Position numbers and translations under genes: made by a program
IMG/VR virus record: IMGVR_UViG_3300009788_000003
Coordinates: 25,324-89,323 of that record
Direction: 5' to 3' (one strand)
DNA length: 64,000 nucleotides
DNA from: a virus
Shown here: piece after piece, positions 7,786 to 16,810 of the stretch
Numbering within the stretch: the stretch's first letter is position 1
How the letters are laid out: each line of letters begins with the position of its first letter
The notes under the pieces: generated by a model
What the model was told of the DNA's origin: nothing
What the model saw: only the letters and a program-made list of their open reading frames with translations
Databases searched by the model: none

Positions 7786-7995
7786 TTATTCTTCTTCGAA
7801 TATAAAGTTTCCTGTCTCTAGATCAACTTCAGGGAATAACTCTTCAATCGATTCATCATCAGTTATTAGTGGGACATTATCCCGTCTAGTCTCTGATACC
7901 GAAACAACATCATTTTCTACATGATCGGAATCTATGAAATCCCCATTAGCATAGGTAAGGAAAGCATCACCATCTGCATTTCTGATTTTAGCCAT
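7786..7995 (-). CDS. small acidic protein after the MuF-zeta gene (possible antitoxin)
   Basis: A 69-residue, strongly acidic protein (DDESIEELFPEVDLETGNFI, ending FEEE) whose start overlaps the stop of the MuF-zeta gene by 1 nt (TAATG type). It has no recognised domain. The tight coupling to a toxin-like gene and its acidity make it a candidate immunity protein, but a small head protein is equally possible. An operator-like motif follows 3 nt after its stop. Confidence 0.6.
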   Translation of the reverse strand: MAKIRNADGDAFLTYANGDFIDSDHVENDVVSVSETRRDNVPLITDDESIEELFPEVDLETGNFIFEEE

Positions 7996-9764
7996 TAGAA
8001 ACTACCTCCAACAAATTTAGGGTCAGTTCCAAAGGGAACAAGGTTATCCCACATACCCCATTTGCTAAAACTTGAACGTAATTGATCAAAGACTATTTCA
8101 TTTTGAGTGTTGGAAAGGATTACATCCAGTGGTACATATCTTCTTTCTTCACCCAATGCCCTTGCTACTGCTCTGTTTGCGGCTTCATGTCTAGGCAGAT
8201 ACATGTAATATCCTTCAAGTTGATACCCTGCATCAGTAAAAAGATTCATCCGTTCAATAGCTTGCCGTGCATTTTTCAAAGTCATATCATGAACCACATT
8301 GAAATTCATTCTTCTGGCAATCTTTGTGATTTCATCAAATAGATAGGAAGATTCTAGGTGAAGTTCTCCCGCATTCCACCCTTTGTATTCTGGCAGCAAC
8401 TTCTTGATTGCATCACTATCCATTAGCAATACGTTCCTTCGATCAATAGGCCCATCAACACCAGAGAACCAAGACTTACCAGAACCCCCGCGCCCCCCTA
8501 TAACAGTATATGTTGGGGCTTGTCCCGCAGTAGCCTTGGCTTGATGGAATCCATCTCTCAGAATATTAGAACGGGTTAGAACACCTGTTGCTTCATCATG
8601 ACCAAGAATAACCTTTCTTATAATATCCCTGTGAACCAGTTGCCTTCCCGCAGACCAGACACCATTTACATCCCTGAATCTATCTATGGTAGGAACTACA
8701 CCATCTAACAATTCTTCAAAACCCCTGATAGTGGCAGCATCTTCCAAAACCAGAGCATCAATTATTCCTGCTTCCGTTACTGCGGTATCTCCCGCAACAT
8801 AATAATCTGAAGCAGAAGTAAAAGGTTTGTCTGGAATTCTTTGACCGGGGCGCAACGGATTTACAGGTTGAACTGCTCTAGGTGCGCGAACTGCTTTCAG
8901 CAATCCCCGGCATCTGGGATGGTAAGGGGGAGTGTCCCAACCCTTAGCACGTAATTGTTCATTAGTCATTTCAGTCAAATCTTTGACAGCAGCTTTGCTT
9001 TGTAGGGGAAAGGGCGCAAGGATTTTTAAATCAGTGGGGTCAGTTATTCTTATCTGTGTATCCAATTTTGCCAGTGCGGGGGCAACCTCAAATCTCTTGC
9101 CGTGCATCCGACTACACACAGGACAAATCCTGCTATCTAATTGTTCATTAACAATATAATGAGTTACGCCCCGTGAAGATGCTTCAGCAGTAAACCCATA
9201 TTGAGCCATTCTTGACATCTGAAGAGAAGAAGCAGTGCTTATCATACTGCTCCCAATATTTCCTGCACCAGTAGTCAAAGCACTTCTTAAATTAATTGGA
9301 TTGATTTTTTGAACATTGGTGGAACTCCCTTTGTTAAATTCTTCTTCTTGTTGTTCTTCAAAGACAAGTCTTGCTTCCAGTTTAACAGCCAATTGTAAAA
9401 ACCGTTTTCTAACAGTAATCATTGCCTGATCTAACTGGATTTGATATTGATTGGTAGCAATGGGAACCAACCCTAAAGCATTTGGATTCAAGACTACTTC
9501 AAGGTCTAGGGTATTCCCATTAACTAAAGCACCCCCAAACACTAAACCTGTTTTAAGAAGTGTATTTATTTCAGTTAGTTTGCCTTGGTATAAAAGAGAA
9601 GTGTTGATGGTATCAACTATCTCAGTAACCTTTTGCAAATCATGGGCTTGAATAGCCTTCTCAATCTGGGGGATAACCCGTTTTAGAATACTGTTCCAAC
9701 GGGGTTGAACTATAGCCTCAAGGGATGCTTCCAAGTCAAGATAGGCTTCTACTTTGACTACCAT
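7995..9764 (-). CDS. MuF-type minor head protein fused to a zeta-toxin-like kinase domain
   Basis: A 589-residue two-part protein. Residues 1-295 are a MuF/SPP1 gp7-type head morphogenesis protein: helical N-terminus, then LDSRICPVCSRMHGKRF (CPVC at 214-217) and PPYHPRCRG (279-287), the Cys/His set of this family. After a linker, residues about 415-545 resemble zeta toxin: Walker A GGRGGSGKS (423-431), Asp pair in MDSDAIKK (449-451), and HLESSYLF (469-476) placed as in zeta. Zeta enzymes phosphorylate UDP-N-acetylglucosamine. Head proteins of this kind are packaged and can be ejected, so the C-terminal part could act in the infected cell. The gene lies directly after the portal gene. Confidence 0.85.
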   Translation of the reverse strand: MVVKVEAYLDLEASLEAIVQPRWNSILKRVIPQIEKAIQAHDLQKVTEIVDTINTSLLYQGKLTEINTLLKTGLVFGGALVNGNTLDLEVVLNPNALGLVPIATNQYQIQLDQAMITVRKRFLQLAVKLEARLVFEEQQEEEFNKGSSTNVQKINPINLRSALTTGAGNIGSSMISTASSLQMSRMAQYGFTAEASSRGVTHYIVNEQLDSRICPVCSRMHGKRFEVAPALAKLDTQIRITDPTDLKILAPFPLQSKAAVKDLTEMTNEQLRAKGWDTPPYHPRCRGLLKAVRAPRAVQPVNPLRPGQRIPDKPFTSASDYYVAGDTAVTEAGIIDALVLEDAATIRGFEELLDGVVPTIDRFRDVNGVWSAGRQLVHRDIIRKVILGHDEATGVLTRSNILRDGFHQAKATAGQAPTYTVIGGRGGSGKSWFSGVDGPIDRRNVLLMDSDAIKKLLPEYKGWNAGELHLESSYLFDEITKIARRMNFNVVHDMTLKNARQAIERMNLFTDAGYQLEGYYMYLPRHEAANRAVARALGEERRYVPLDVILSNTQNEIVFDQLRSSFSKWGMWDNLVPFGTDPKFVGGSF

Positions 9765-9767
9765 TTT

Positions 9768-11795
9768 TTAACCTAGTTGATGTGTATGACTGTTAGTAGA
9801 ACCTGTTGTTGCTTCCTCATTATTCCACGTATGGGTATGACCTTCTGCTTCAGATGTAACCCCACCCTCTTCAAGAATATGGATGTGATTATTTACACCA
9901 CCGGGGCCAACGGAATCACCTGCTTCAGCCTTTTGCTCATCCTTGGCTACACACTTCCCATCACGGTACACCTGACCGGGGGGGCATTGATGCTGAGCTT
10001 TAATTCCTGCAACTGCCCCAACCAATTCAGACATCCCAACATTATCATGTTCAACGGAAGCATAGAGTTTATTACTGGTAAGCATATTGACCATATCCTG
10101 TTCAAACGCATTCAGGCTTTTAATACTTGCTCTCAATTCCTTTAAATCTTTGGCGGGGATACTCTGGGTCAAACTCTTAACCTGAATATCAGCAATTTTC
10201 CCCAGATATGATAAGTCAACTTTTGCAACAGGCTCTTCTTCACTGATAGCAATTTGCTCTTCATCTACAAAATCTTCAATGTGTGGATTCCGTACCTGAT
10301 CAGCAGAACTAGAACCACTGAATCTTTCAGCAATTTCATCACCCGTTTCAGCATCCAGTTCTTTCAGGTTCACGCTTCCCACCAGATTTAGATTTTCTAC
10401 CAAATCTTTCTTAGTGATAGCCCCGGCATTCATTGCTGTTCGAAGTGTGTTCAGATTTGTTTCAGCATCAGCAACAGTCAGGGGTTTAGATTTAATCCGG
10501 TAAACCCCTTTGGTCATTTCCTTCATAACCGTGTTATTAAACGCTTCATCGAACTCCATTCTTTCCGGTTGGAATACCTGAGCTTCAGCCAACGTATAGG
10601 AAGCGAACACAGAAGCATAAGAATAATCATCAGCCTTACCGACAAACAACGGGGGCAATCTGAAGGAAGCACGAACACGTTGCTCACACCGAACATCATA
10701 ATTTTCAAACATTGAATCCTGTTGACGGTCAGAACCAAAGGATTCTATATCGACACGCACACCACCACCTTTATCAATAGTTCCTGATGTGCTCTGAATA
10801 TCGGCAACGATACCTTTTAATTTGTTTCGTGCTTTACCCGCAAGCAAACCTTCCAATTGTTTTCTAGCAGCCTGAGCCATTGCACCACCAGAGATAAAGA
10901 CCATCAAAGGGGGAATACCACCTGCTGCAAAATACTCAAGATTCAATTCTTCAGCAGAACGCGAACCAATAACGGAAGGCAATTGATTCAACCAACGGGG
11001 AACACCATAAGGGGATACAGCAGATCGATGAACAGTCAAGTAAATGATTTCACTAGCCCTTTCTTCAAACGGTAATCTTTTTCCTGCTTCCTCAACAAAA
11101 ACACCTGTGGCTTTGGTAAGATCACGGCTAGAACCAAACTCTTTGAAATAGATTTTCCTACGGGCAACCAATTGCACAAACCGTCTTTCCCGTGCCATAG
11201 TTTGAATTTTCATTTCCACCCCACCGCGAATTAAAGTTTTCACGGTAGGAACGGCTTGCCCTAATTTCATTAATCGAATCGTTTTCGATTCCAGAACCCG
11301 CATGAAAACAATTTCATCTTTGGGGTTTCTGATGACTTCGATACAAGCATATCCAGAAATTTCTTCCTGTCTCCGCATCTGTCTACGCAGAGTTACAAAA
11401 GAAACAGTGGGGGAAACCTCCATCAAAAATTCCCTGACAGGCTTAAGGGCAGCTTCATCTGCATCAGTTAAGTCTTCATGATCAGTACGAACAATATCAA
11501 AACCCGTTCCATCAATATTGACCTCCATAGCGGAGATACACTGATTCAGGGAATTGTTTTGTTCGACAAGGGAATAGTAAATATCTGGGGAAATCTCTGG
11601 TTGAAGAACATTAGCCGTATAATTATTCGTAAATGTATCTTCGATTTCCAGAGCATTAGAAGTTATCTGTGCTTCCGCTTTTACAATAGCGGTAACATTT
11701 GTTTCCAGTTTACGCACATTGGAAGGGGGGGTAGCAGGTTTCGCTTTCTTACGGGTACGAGTAGCACCAGTTTTCAACTTGGTTGTTTCAGCCAT
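9768..11795 (-). CDS. portal protein
   Basis: A 675-residue portal protein, the dodecameric channel for packaging. Portal-like segments are SLVEQNNSLNQCISAMEVNI, EVSPTVSFVTLRRQMRRQEE, GYACIEVIRNPKDEIVFMRV, PYGVPRWLNQLPSVIGSRSA and FRLPPLFVGKADDYSYASVF, the last matching the conserved FRLPP...G pattern of phage portals of the PBSX/Mu type. The N-terminus is basic (TRTRKKAKPATPP). The C-terminus has an unusual H-x-H-rich tail (NNHIHILEEGG, EGHTHTW, NSHTHQLG) preceded by CPPGQVYRDGKCV. The gene is followed 3 nt later by the MuF-zeta gene. A hairpin with a T run lies just before its start. Confidence 0.92.
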   Translation of the reverse strand: MAETTKLKTGATRTRKKAKPATPPSNVRKLETNVTAIVKAEAQITSNALEIEDTFTNNYTANVLQPEISPDIYYSLVEQNNSLNQCISAMEVNIDGTGFDIVRTDHEDLTDADEAALKPVREFLMEVSPTVSFVTLRRQMRRQEEISGYACIEVIRNPKDEIVFMRVLESKTIRLMKLGQAVPTVKTLIRGGVEMKIQTMARERRFVQLVARRKIYFKEFGSSRDLTKATGVFVEEAGKRLPFEERASEIIYLTVHRSAVSPYGVPRWLNQLPSVIGSRSAEELNLEYFAAGGIPPLMVFISGGAMAQAARKQLEGLLAGKARNKLKGIVADIQSTSGTIDKGGGVRVDIESFGSDRQQDSMFENYDVRCEQRVRASFRLPPLFVGKADDYSYASVFASYTLAEAQVFQPERMEFDEAFNNTVMKEMTKGVYRIKSKPLTVADAETNLNTLRTAMNAGAITKKDLVENLNLVGSVNLKELDAETGDEIAERFSGSSSADQVRNPHIEDFVDEEQIAISEEEPVAKVDLSYLGKIADIQVKSLTQSIPAKDLKELRASIKSLNAFEQDMVNMLTSNKLYASVEHDNVGMSELVGAVAGIKAQHQCPPGQVYRDGKCVAKDEQKAEAGDSVGPGGVNNHIHILEEGGVTSEAEGHTHTWNNEEATTGSTNSHTHQLG

Positions 11796-11806
11796 GCGCT
11801 AAACCC

Positions 11807-11855
11807 AAAAAAATAATCGGAAGGGGGAAAGTGTATATCCTCCTAACCGATTATT
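11807..11855 (-). terminator. hairpin with T7 run just before the portal gene
   Basis: AATAATCGG (minus 11855-11847) pairs with CCGATTATT (11820-11812) over about 26 nt and is followed by TTTTTTT, then the portal start 12 nt on. It would end the early transcript from gene 11880. Read-through would be needed for the head genes, since no promoter is visible between it and the portal gene. Confidence 0.65.
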
Positions 11856-11879
11856 CTATAGTTTCAGACTGAGAGCAAC

Positions 11880-12527
11880 CTATTTAACAGCGTCTTTCCA
11901 CTCCGAAGTAAGCCCCCAATTATCAGCACAGACCGGGCCAAACCCCGCAGTTACCGAATTCTCATGGGTCAGAGTCTTATTACAGAAGCAACATGAACCA
12001 TGTTTGTGTCCATAGTTGGCGGCAAATCCCGCAGGGTTAAGTGAAAGTTCTTTCAGCAAATTCCCAACTTCATCAGTTGCGCTATAAGATTTTTCCCAAT
12101 TCCCAACATCGTCAACCCTGCCATACCAGATGTTATGACCGTAAGGTTGTCCATCCGTGACATTTATGGTTCCCGGCTTTGCTGCCTGTTTTCCTGCCAG
12201 TGATAACATCACAGTTCCACCTGATTCAGTAGTCAGGCTAATCTTCGGGTACTTCAGATTTCCCTTGGCTTTAGTGAACAATTCAATCACTCCCGAAAAA
12301 TCCCCAACACGTTCTTTGGGCAAATCGGGTTTGGGGGCAGTGGCTTGCTTCACCAGACTAGCAACAAAATTCCATTGCGGTTCAGTCAGGGAATTATCAT
12401 GTTGACCTTTCTTGATGTATTGGCTCACCAAAGAATAAGCAGCATCAGCAGCTTTTTCACTGAAGGGGTGAGTGTGAAGCAGCGTTTCCAATTCCACTGC
12501 TAAAGATTGCTTGGTGGTCATTTCCAT
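11880..12527 (-). CDS. DUF6011-type zinc-motif protein
   Basis: A 215-residue protein. The C-terminal GSCCFCNKTLTHENSVTAGF followed by GPVCADNWGL matches the DUF6011 pattern, where CxxC plus a later GP-x-C probably binds zinc; such modules are common in phage and plasmid proteins. The N-terminal 75 residues are helical. The middle has strand-like sequence (SGVIELFTKAKGNLKYPKIS, VMLSLAGKQAAKPGTINVTD). Its function is not known. It is the last gene before the head block and overlaps its upstream neighbour by 1 nt. Confidence 0.65.
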   Translation of the reverse strand: MEMTTKQSLAVELETLLHTHPFSEKAADAAYSLVSQYIKKGQHDNSLTEPQWNFVASLVKQATAPKPDLPKERVGDFSGVIELFTKAKGNLKYPKISLTTESGGTVMLSLAGKQAAKPGTINVTDGQPYGHNIWYGRVDDVGNWEKSYSATDEVGNLLKELSLNPAGFAANYGHKHGSCCFCNKTLTHENSVTAGFGPVCADNWGLTSEWKDAVK

Positions 12528-12766
12528 TATGCTTCTTCCTTCGCATCAAGTTTCCACATTGCATCAGCTATATGATCGTAGGCAATACAATCAATTGCAT
12601 CATCAACATGGGCATTAAGAAATTCATACTTTTCATAACCAGTAATTCCCAATCTTTCAATAGCGACTCTAACGCTTTTTGAAGTGAATGATTCTGGTGA
12701 ATGCCCCATATCAAAATAGATATGGTTAGCTATCGCATCAATGTTTTTCTGTTTACGTGGTGTCAT
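12527..12766 (-). CDS. small hypothetical protein
   Basis: A 79-residue helical protein starting MTPRKQKNIDAIANHIYFDM. This ATG is preferred because AGGAGAG lies 6 nt before it; a longer reading from 12808 would have no such site. It contains no recognised motif and is coupled to the DUF6011 gene downstream (TAATG). Confidence 0.65.
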   Translation of the reverse strand: MTPRKQKNIDAIANHIYFDMGHSPESFTSKSVRVAIERLGITGYEKYEFLNAHVDDAIDCIAYDHIADAMWKLDAKEEA

Positions 12767-12791
12767 TGTTTCTCTCCTAAACTTTAATGAA

Positions 12792-12809
12792 TTTGATACT
12801 AAGATCAAA
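12792..12809 (+). repeat. 18-bp operator-like motif, copy 3 (overlaps terminator T run)
   Basis: TTTGATACTAAGATCAAA, a consensus copy, placed between the terminator of gene 12835 and the RBS of gene 12527. Its end overlaps the T run of that terminator. Confidence 0.8.
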
Positions 12810-12826
12810 AAAGCCCCCGTAGGGGC
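12807..12826 (-). terminator. terminator of the 12835 gene
   Basis: On the minus strand AGCCCC TAC GGGGGCT is followed by TTTTTT, a textbook intrinsic terminator 8 nt after the stop of gene 12835. Confidence 0.85.
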
Positions 12827-12834
12827 TAAGTTGA

Positions 12835-13053
12835 TTATGCGTTAAAAGTGGTAGCCATTGAGTAACGACCGTAAGGAAAACAAAATTCATTTCCTTCTGA
12901 ATCAATCTGAATGCCAACAGTCTTCGGGCCATAAAGATCAGTGTCAAGGGTAACGCGCTTTGCAGTACGCTTGATAACAGTTGCAGTAAAAATACAGTCA
13001 TAGTTACAAATGCTGCGGTCTGAAAGTTCTTGTCCTGCGTAAAATTTGTTCAT
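12835..13053 (-). CDS. small protein with its own promoter and terminator
   Basis: A 72-residue beta-rich protein (MNKFYAGQELSDRSICNYDC, then FTATVIKRTAKRVTLDTDLY and a FCFPYGRYSMATTF end). Short proteins of this layout are widespread in phages and plasmids, with no known function. It forms a single-gene unit: promoter at 13087-13114, a 5' leader containing ACAAACAAACAAAG, and a terminator at 12807. Such units are typical of strongly expressed early genes. Confidence 0.8.
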   Translation of the reverse strand: MNKFYAGQELSDRSICNYDCIFTATVIKRTAKRVTLDTDLYGPKTVGIQIDSEGNEFCFPYGRYSMATTFNA

Positions 13054-13086
13054 CGTGTTAGTCTCTTTGTTTGTTTGTATACCTTA

Positions 13087-13114
13087 AGTATAGCATTCCC
13101 TTAATATTTGTCAA
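13087..13114 (-). promoter_or_regulatory. sigma-70 promoter of gene 12835
   Basis: -35 TTGACA (13114-13109), 16-nt spacer, -10 TATACT (13092-13087). An operator-like motif ends 6 bp upstream of the -35. Confidence 0.88.
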
Positions 13115-13120
13115 GGAATA

Positions 13121-13138
13121 TTTGATCTTAGTATCACT
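13121..13138 (-). promoter_or_regulatory. 18-bp operator-like motif, copy 4, 6 bp upstream of a -35
   Basis: On the minus strand AGTGATACTAAGATCAAA, pointing at the promoter of gene 12835. Centre to -35 spacing equals that at 18928, 42441, 50689 and 37796. Confidence 0.8.
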
Positions 13139-13155
13139 TATTTATGTGATGTAGT

Positions 13156-15477
13156 TCACACCCTGACTTCATGCAGTTCCCCCAGATTAAAGCCAGTTTC
13201 ACAATCAACTAAAAAAGGTAATTGGGGAGACCACCCAAAATATTCTTTTAGCGGTAAATTCTCCATGATGTTTTTCATTTCAGGAATCCATAAATCACGT
13301 TCATCTAAATCAACGTAGGCAGTCAAATTATCATGTGTCATTCCAAAGAACCTACACCCTAAAGGATTGCCATGTTTCTTTTTAAACTCTGCCAGAGCTA
13401 AGCAGGAAAGGTCTGAGAGGGTAGATTGAATCGGGCTATTGATTGCCTGTCTTTCAGCCTGAAGCATTTTCATAAAGTTGTTTGAATTGATTAACGGTAA
13501 ATGCCTAACCCTGCCTAACGGGGATTGAACAAAACCCCACTCATGAGCATAGGCTTTATATTGATCATGGTAAGTTACCAGTTCAGGATATATTTCAAAA
13601 AACTTATCTCGCTGAGCCTTTGCTTCTGTCACAGAAATTATTACCCCAAAAGTATTACGTGCGTACTCAGCAAATCCTTCTGGAAAGATTCCGTAAATCA
13701 AACCGAAGTTTCCTGCCTTGCCCCCTTGCCTGATTGCTATTATTTTTTCATCACCTTCCGCTTTCATTCTCAGGGCTTCCGCTAAAGTGTACCCATTCAA
13801 TTCTGCACCTGTTTTCAAATGCATATCAATTCCATCACGGTAGGCTTGAATCATTGTCGGTTCATCTGCTACGCAAGCAATTACCCGAAGTTCTCCCTGT
13901 GAGTAATCCCAATTGACAATGCAATATCCTTCAGGGGCAGGGTAAGCAAGTCTTAATTTTTTTGCCCATATCGTATGCTTGGATAAGGTTTGCCAAGCAG
14001 GGTCTTTAAATGAAAGTCTTCCGGTTACTGTCCCAGAGTCATCAGCACTTCCCCCATAATCCCCCCGGTACAAAATTGCTGTTGGATGAAGCAACCCATC
14101 TTCCCGAAGATGTTTCAAAAATCCAGTAACATAAGTTGATTCAGTTTTTTTAGCTGAATTCCATTCCTTATATAACTTCACAAACTCAACTGCTTCAGGA
14201 ACATTTTCAAACATTTTGAGATGGTCAAATGATGTACTTGGTTGCTTGGTTTTTTCTGTCACCATTTTGGGGGTAAGTTTCAACCCGTTAGGATGGGCAA
14301 ACATAAAATCTTTTATGATTGCAGATTTAGTCAGGGAGAATTCATCCCCATATTTATTCAGGATTCTTCGTGGTATCAAATCTTTTACTGCTTCAGTCAG
14401 CCGTGACATTTCTGCAAACAGTTCAACCTGCAATTCTGCGAACTTATCTACATCAACATGAATTCCATTGAACTCCATATCTTCAAAAGCACGAGCCGCA
14501 GGATGAAGAAGATTTATATAAAATTGAGTCTGGGATTTTGACTCCGTTAATTTCTTCACCATCTTATTTGCAACCTGCAAAGTAGCGTCTGTATCTCCCC
14601 CCGCATATTTCAACAGTGGTTCATCAGGCACTAAATCCATTCTTGATTTATCGTAGTCCAAATTAAACGGGTCATCATACCCCCCCAACGCAGGAACATA
14701 AATTTTGGTGTGAGTGTTTAACGAATTGCTTCTATTTTCATCTAGCAGGGAACCCACCAAAGTTGTATCCATTCTAAAGTTAGTGCAACGGATTCCCCAC
14801 TTTAACCGAATCCAAAGAAGGTCATATTTCAGGTTAGCCCCAATCAAAGAAATCCTGTCATCATTCAGCAACCAATTTATTTCATCCCACAATTGAGAAT
14901 CTTTATCAGGTTGGTCATCAACCCCCTGAAATCTGATCAGGTCAGAAACACCTTCCAAAGATGTAAAAGAAATACTGACAATAAATTTCTCAGAATCAAA
15001 GGGGTCAAGTCCCACAGTTTCTAAATCCATTGCAACCCGAACACGTTTCCCTGTTTTGTTATATTGTTTATTTATGTAAGGTGGTAGATGTTCAAAATCT
15101 TCCATCCAAACATAGCTTCCATACACAGGTTCCAAACTCCCGGTATCCATAAATCTTTTAGTCAGGGAAATATCAGTTTGAAGTTTCACGTAGTTGGTGT
15201 AATCGAATTCTTTAATATCAATATCGAATGTGACAAAGCAGAACCCTTCCCCGATGTCATGAAGTTTTTCACGCATGGAAGTTATGGTTCTGCCTTTGGG
15301 TAAATGTCCTGCCTGTTGAATTGCTTTTAGATTTTCCCCACCCATACTGAGTAGCACATCATTGGGGGCTAAATTAGGAACTGCGGAACCGGAAGGAAAA
15401 GAATAATCCCCCGCTTTTAATACATCCAATTCTTTTATTAATTCTGGATGCTCAGACTTAGACCAAATTTTTAACAA
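13156..15477 (-). CDS. family A DNA polymerase with 3'-5' exonuclease domain
   Basis: A 773-residue replicative polymerase of the PolA type. Exonuclease motifs: RVAMDLETVG (Asp151, Glu153), IGANLKYDLLW (Asp219) and YAGGDTDAT (Asp295). Polymerase motifs: A at NWDYSQGELRV (Asp524), B at RQGGKAGNFGLIYG (583-596), C at MTHDNL (715-717). Motif C usually reads HDE; here it is HDN, so the second acidic residue is replaced. There is no 5'-3' exonuclease domain, as in T7-like and other phage PolA enzymes. It is encoded downstream of several small genes transcribed from 16839 and presumably works with the DnaB and primase genes near 57-60 kb. Confidence 0.95.
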   Translation of the reverse strand: MLKIWSKSEHPELIKELDVLKAGDYSFPSGSAVPNLAPNDVLLSMGGENLKAIQQAGHLPKGRTITSMREKLHDIGEGFCFVTFDIDIKEFDYTNYVKLQTDISLTKRFMDTGSLEPVYGSYVWMEDFEHLPPYINKQYNKTGKRVRVAMDLETVGLDPFDSEKFIVSISFTSLEGVSDLIRFQGVDDQPDKDSQLWDEINWLLNDDRISLIGANLKYDLLWIRLKWGIRCTNFRMDTTLVGSLLDENRSNSLNTHTKIYVPALGGYDDPFNLDYDKSRMDLVPDEPLLKYAGGDTDATLQVANKMVKKLTESKSQTQFYINLLHPAARAFEDMEFNGIHVDVDKFAELQVELFAEMSRLTEAVKDLIPRRILNKYGDEFSLTKSAIIKDFMFAHPNGLKLTPKMVTEKTKQPSTSFDHLKMFENVPEAVEFVKLYKEWNSAKKTESTYVTGFLKHLREDGLLHPTAILYRGDYGGSADDSGTVTGRLSFKDPAWQTLSKHTIWAKKLRLAYPAPEGYCIVNWDYSQGELRVIACVADEPTMIQAYRDGIDMHLKTGAELNGYTLAEALRMKAEGDEKIIAIRQGGKAGNFGLIYGIFPEGFAEYARNTFGVIISVTEAKAQRDKFFEIYPELVTYHDQYKAYAHEWGFVQSPLGRVRHLPLINSNNFMKMLQAERQAINSPIQSTLSDLSCLALAEFKKKHGNPLGCRFFGMTHDNLTAYVDLDERDLWIPEMKNIMENLPLKEYFGWSPQLPFLVDCETGFNLGELHEVRV

Positions 15478-15842
15478 GCGATTGTCTCTATTACAAAATC
15501 AGATTTCCATTTGCCTTCGACAAGATGGGTAAGCAACGCATCAAAATCTTTGCTGTCAAAATATTCCCTAGCAATTGGGTCACTGAAATCAATCAAACAA
15601 ATCTTTTTCAGACAACCATTCCCGGCATGGGCAATAATTCCTAGATCACCGATATGCATTATCACGTACATGTTCAAATCGGATTCATAAATATGAAGCC
15701 CCATTATTCTGACTTCAGCCTTAACATAATCATTGTTGATTATGATGGGGGTCAGAATTTTGAAGACACCACCTTTGCCTACCTTCGCATTAATTTTGAA
15801 GGCATCCAAGACTTCATATAAATTAGCTTGGCTTACGTTCAT
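15471..15842 (-). CDS. hypothetical protein next to DNA polymerase
   Basis: A 123-residue protein, MNVSQANLYEVLDAFKINAK at the start, with several strands (GVFKILTPIIINNDYVKAEV, NMYVIMHIGDLGIIAHAG) and a helical C-terminus. It overlaps the polymerase start by 7 nt. There is no recognised motif; co-translation with polymerase suggests a replication role but does not prove it. Confidence 0.65.
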   Translation of the reverse strand: MNVSQANLYEVLDAFKINAKVGKGGVFKILTPIIINNDYVKAEVRIMGLHIYESDLNMYVIMHIGDLGIIAHAGNGCLKKICLIDFSDPIAREYFDSKDFDALLTHLVEGKWKSDFVIETIAC

Positions 15843-16008
15843 TTAGAATCTCCCCAAAATGTTTGCCCAAAGATACCCCACCAACTTCTAGCGTAACTGA
15901 TTTTGCTGTGTGGCTAGTTACCTTTAAATAAGTTTTACTTCCAAGCAACCACATCCCAGAAACAGGAACCATATTTTTCTTGCTTGAATTTTTGGTTGGC
16001 TTACCCAT
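15823..16008 (-). CDS. small basic hypothetical protein
   Basis: A 61-residue protein (MGKPTKNSSKKNMVPVSGMW) with a strand-like middle (KTYLKVTSHTAKSVTLEVGG). Start and stop overlap both neighbours, so it sits inside the polymerase operon. Function is not known. Confidence 0.6.
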   Translation of the reverse strand: MGKPTKNSSKKNMVPVSGMWLLGSKTYLKVTSHTAKSVTLEVGGVSLGKHFGEILNERKPS

Positions 16009-16787
16009 TACACACTTAGCTTCCGAATTTTTTCTTCATCAAATTTGGCAACTTCCCAACCTGTAAGACTTGCTTTCATCATTGCAAAATATCTTTTCAG
16101 TGGAAGTGTTCCGTGCATTTCAAAATGACCCGAAGCATAATCACCATTGTTATTCAATCCGATCATATCCATATCTTCAGATAACGAAGCGTTAAACGGT
16201 TCAACACGAACAGAACATTTAGTTCCCCTCAATCTCATTGCAAGTTTTCCCTTGCCGTTAGTTTCTACCGCAATAAAAACATAACGTGAACTTTCATTGG
16301 TTGACCGTACTGCATCATAAAACTTTGCAGCATCCTTCAACCACGGCACGGAAACCGTACCTGAAATATCATCTTCAATTTGTTTGTGTGCCATTGTGAC
16401 CCCAAGATTTTCAGTAGATTCCGCATCCACATTCAAACTAAATAAACCATCATCCGACATAGCGGAACTGTCAGGTTCCCCAATTCCTAACTGCATGAGA
16501 ATCCCAGACTTAATTAAATTAGCCTTAGCACTCCAATGTAATTCTTCAGGTAAATGGGCTTCACATATTGTTCCACCACCCATTGCAAAAGTAGAAAATG
16601 TTCTAGAGCAATGCAGTGTATAATCTAATTTCTTGGTTTTCAAAATATGCGTAACAGTTTCACCCAACAGTTTATGAAGGGTCTGCTTGCTAATCTTTGT
16701 AGAACCATACCCGCAAAGTGCTTTGCGAAGCGGCATAGGAACAACAGTCGCTTTGGGTTCTAACTCTGGTTTCTGAATTTGTAACAT
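16008..16787 (-). CDS. hypothetical protein, first gene of the polymerase operon
   Basis: A 259-residue protein with RBS AGGAGG 6 nt before its ATG. Sequence is mixed alpha-beta (TISK-type strands, TENLGVTMAHKQIEDDISGT, YVFIAVETNGKGKLAMRLRG, CSVRVEPFNASLSEDMDMIG). The two halves have a loosely repeated strand pattern that could be a clamp-like fold, but no family was recognised. It is the first gene after the promoter at 16811-16839. Confidence 0.7.
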   Translation of the reverse strand: MLQIQKPELEPKATVVPMPLRKALCGYGSTKISKQTLHKLLGETVTHILKTKKLDYTLHCSRTFSTFAMGGGTICEAHLPEELHWSAKANLIKSGILMQLGIGEPDSSAMSDDGLFSLNVDAESTENLGVTMAHKQIEDDISGTVSVPWLKDAAKFYDAVRSTNESSRYVFIAVETNGKGKLAMRLRGTKCSVRVEPFNASLSEDMDMIGLNNNGDYASGHFEMHGTLPLKRYFAMMKASLTGWEVAKFDEEKIRKLSV

Positions 16788-16810
16788 ATAACCTCCTAGT
16801 TCAAGACCCC

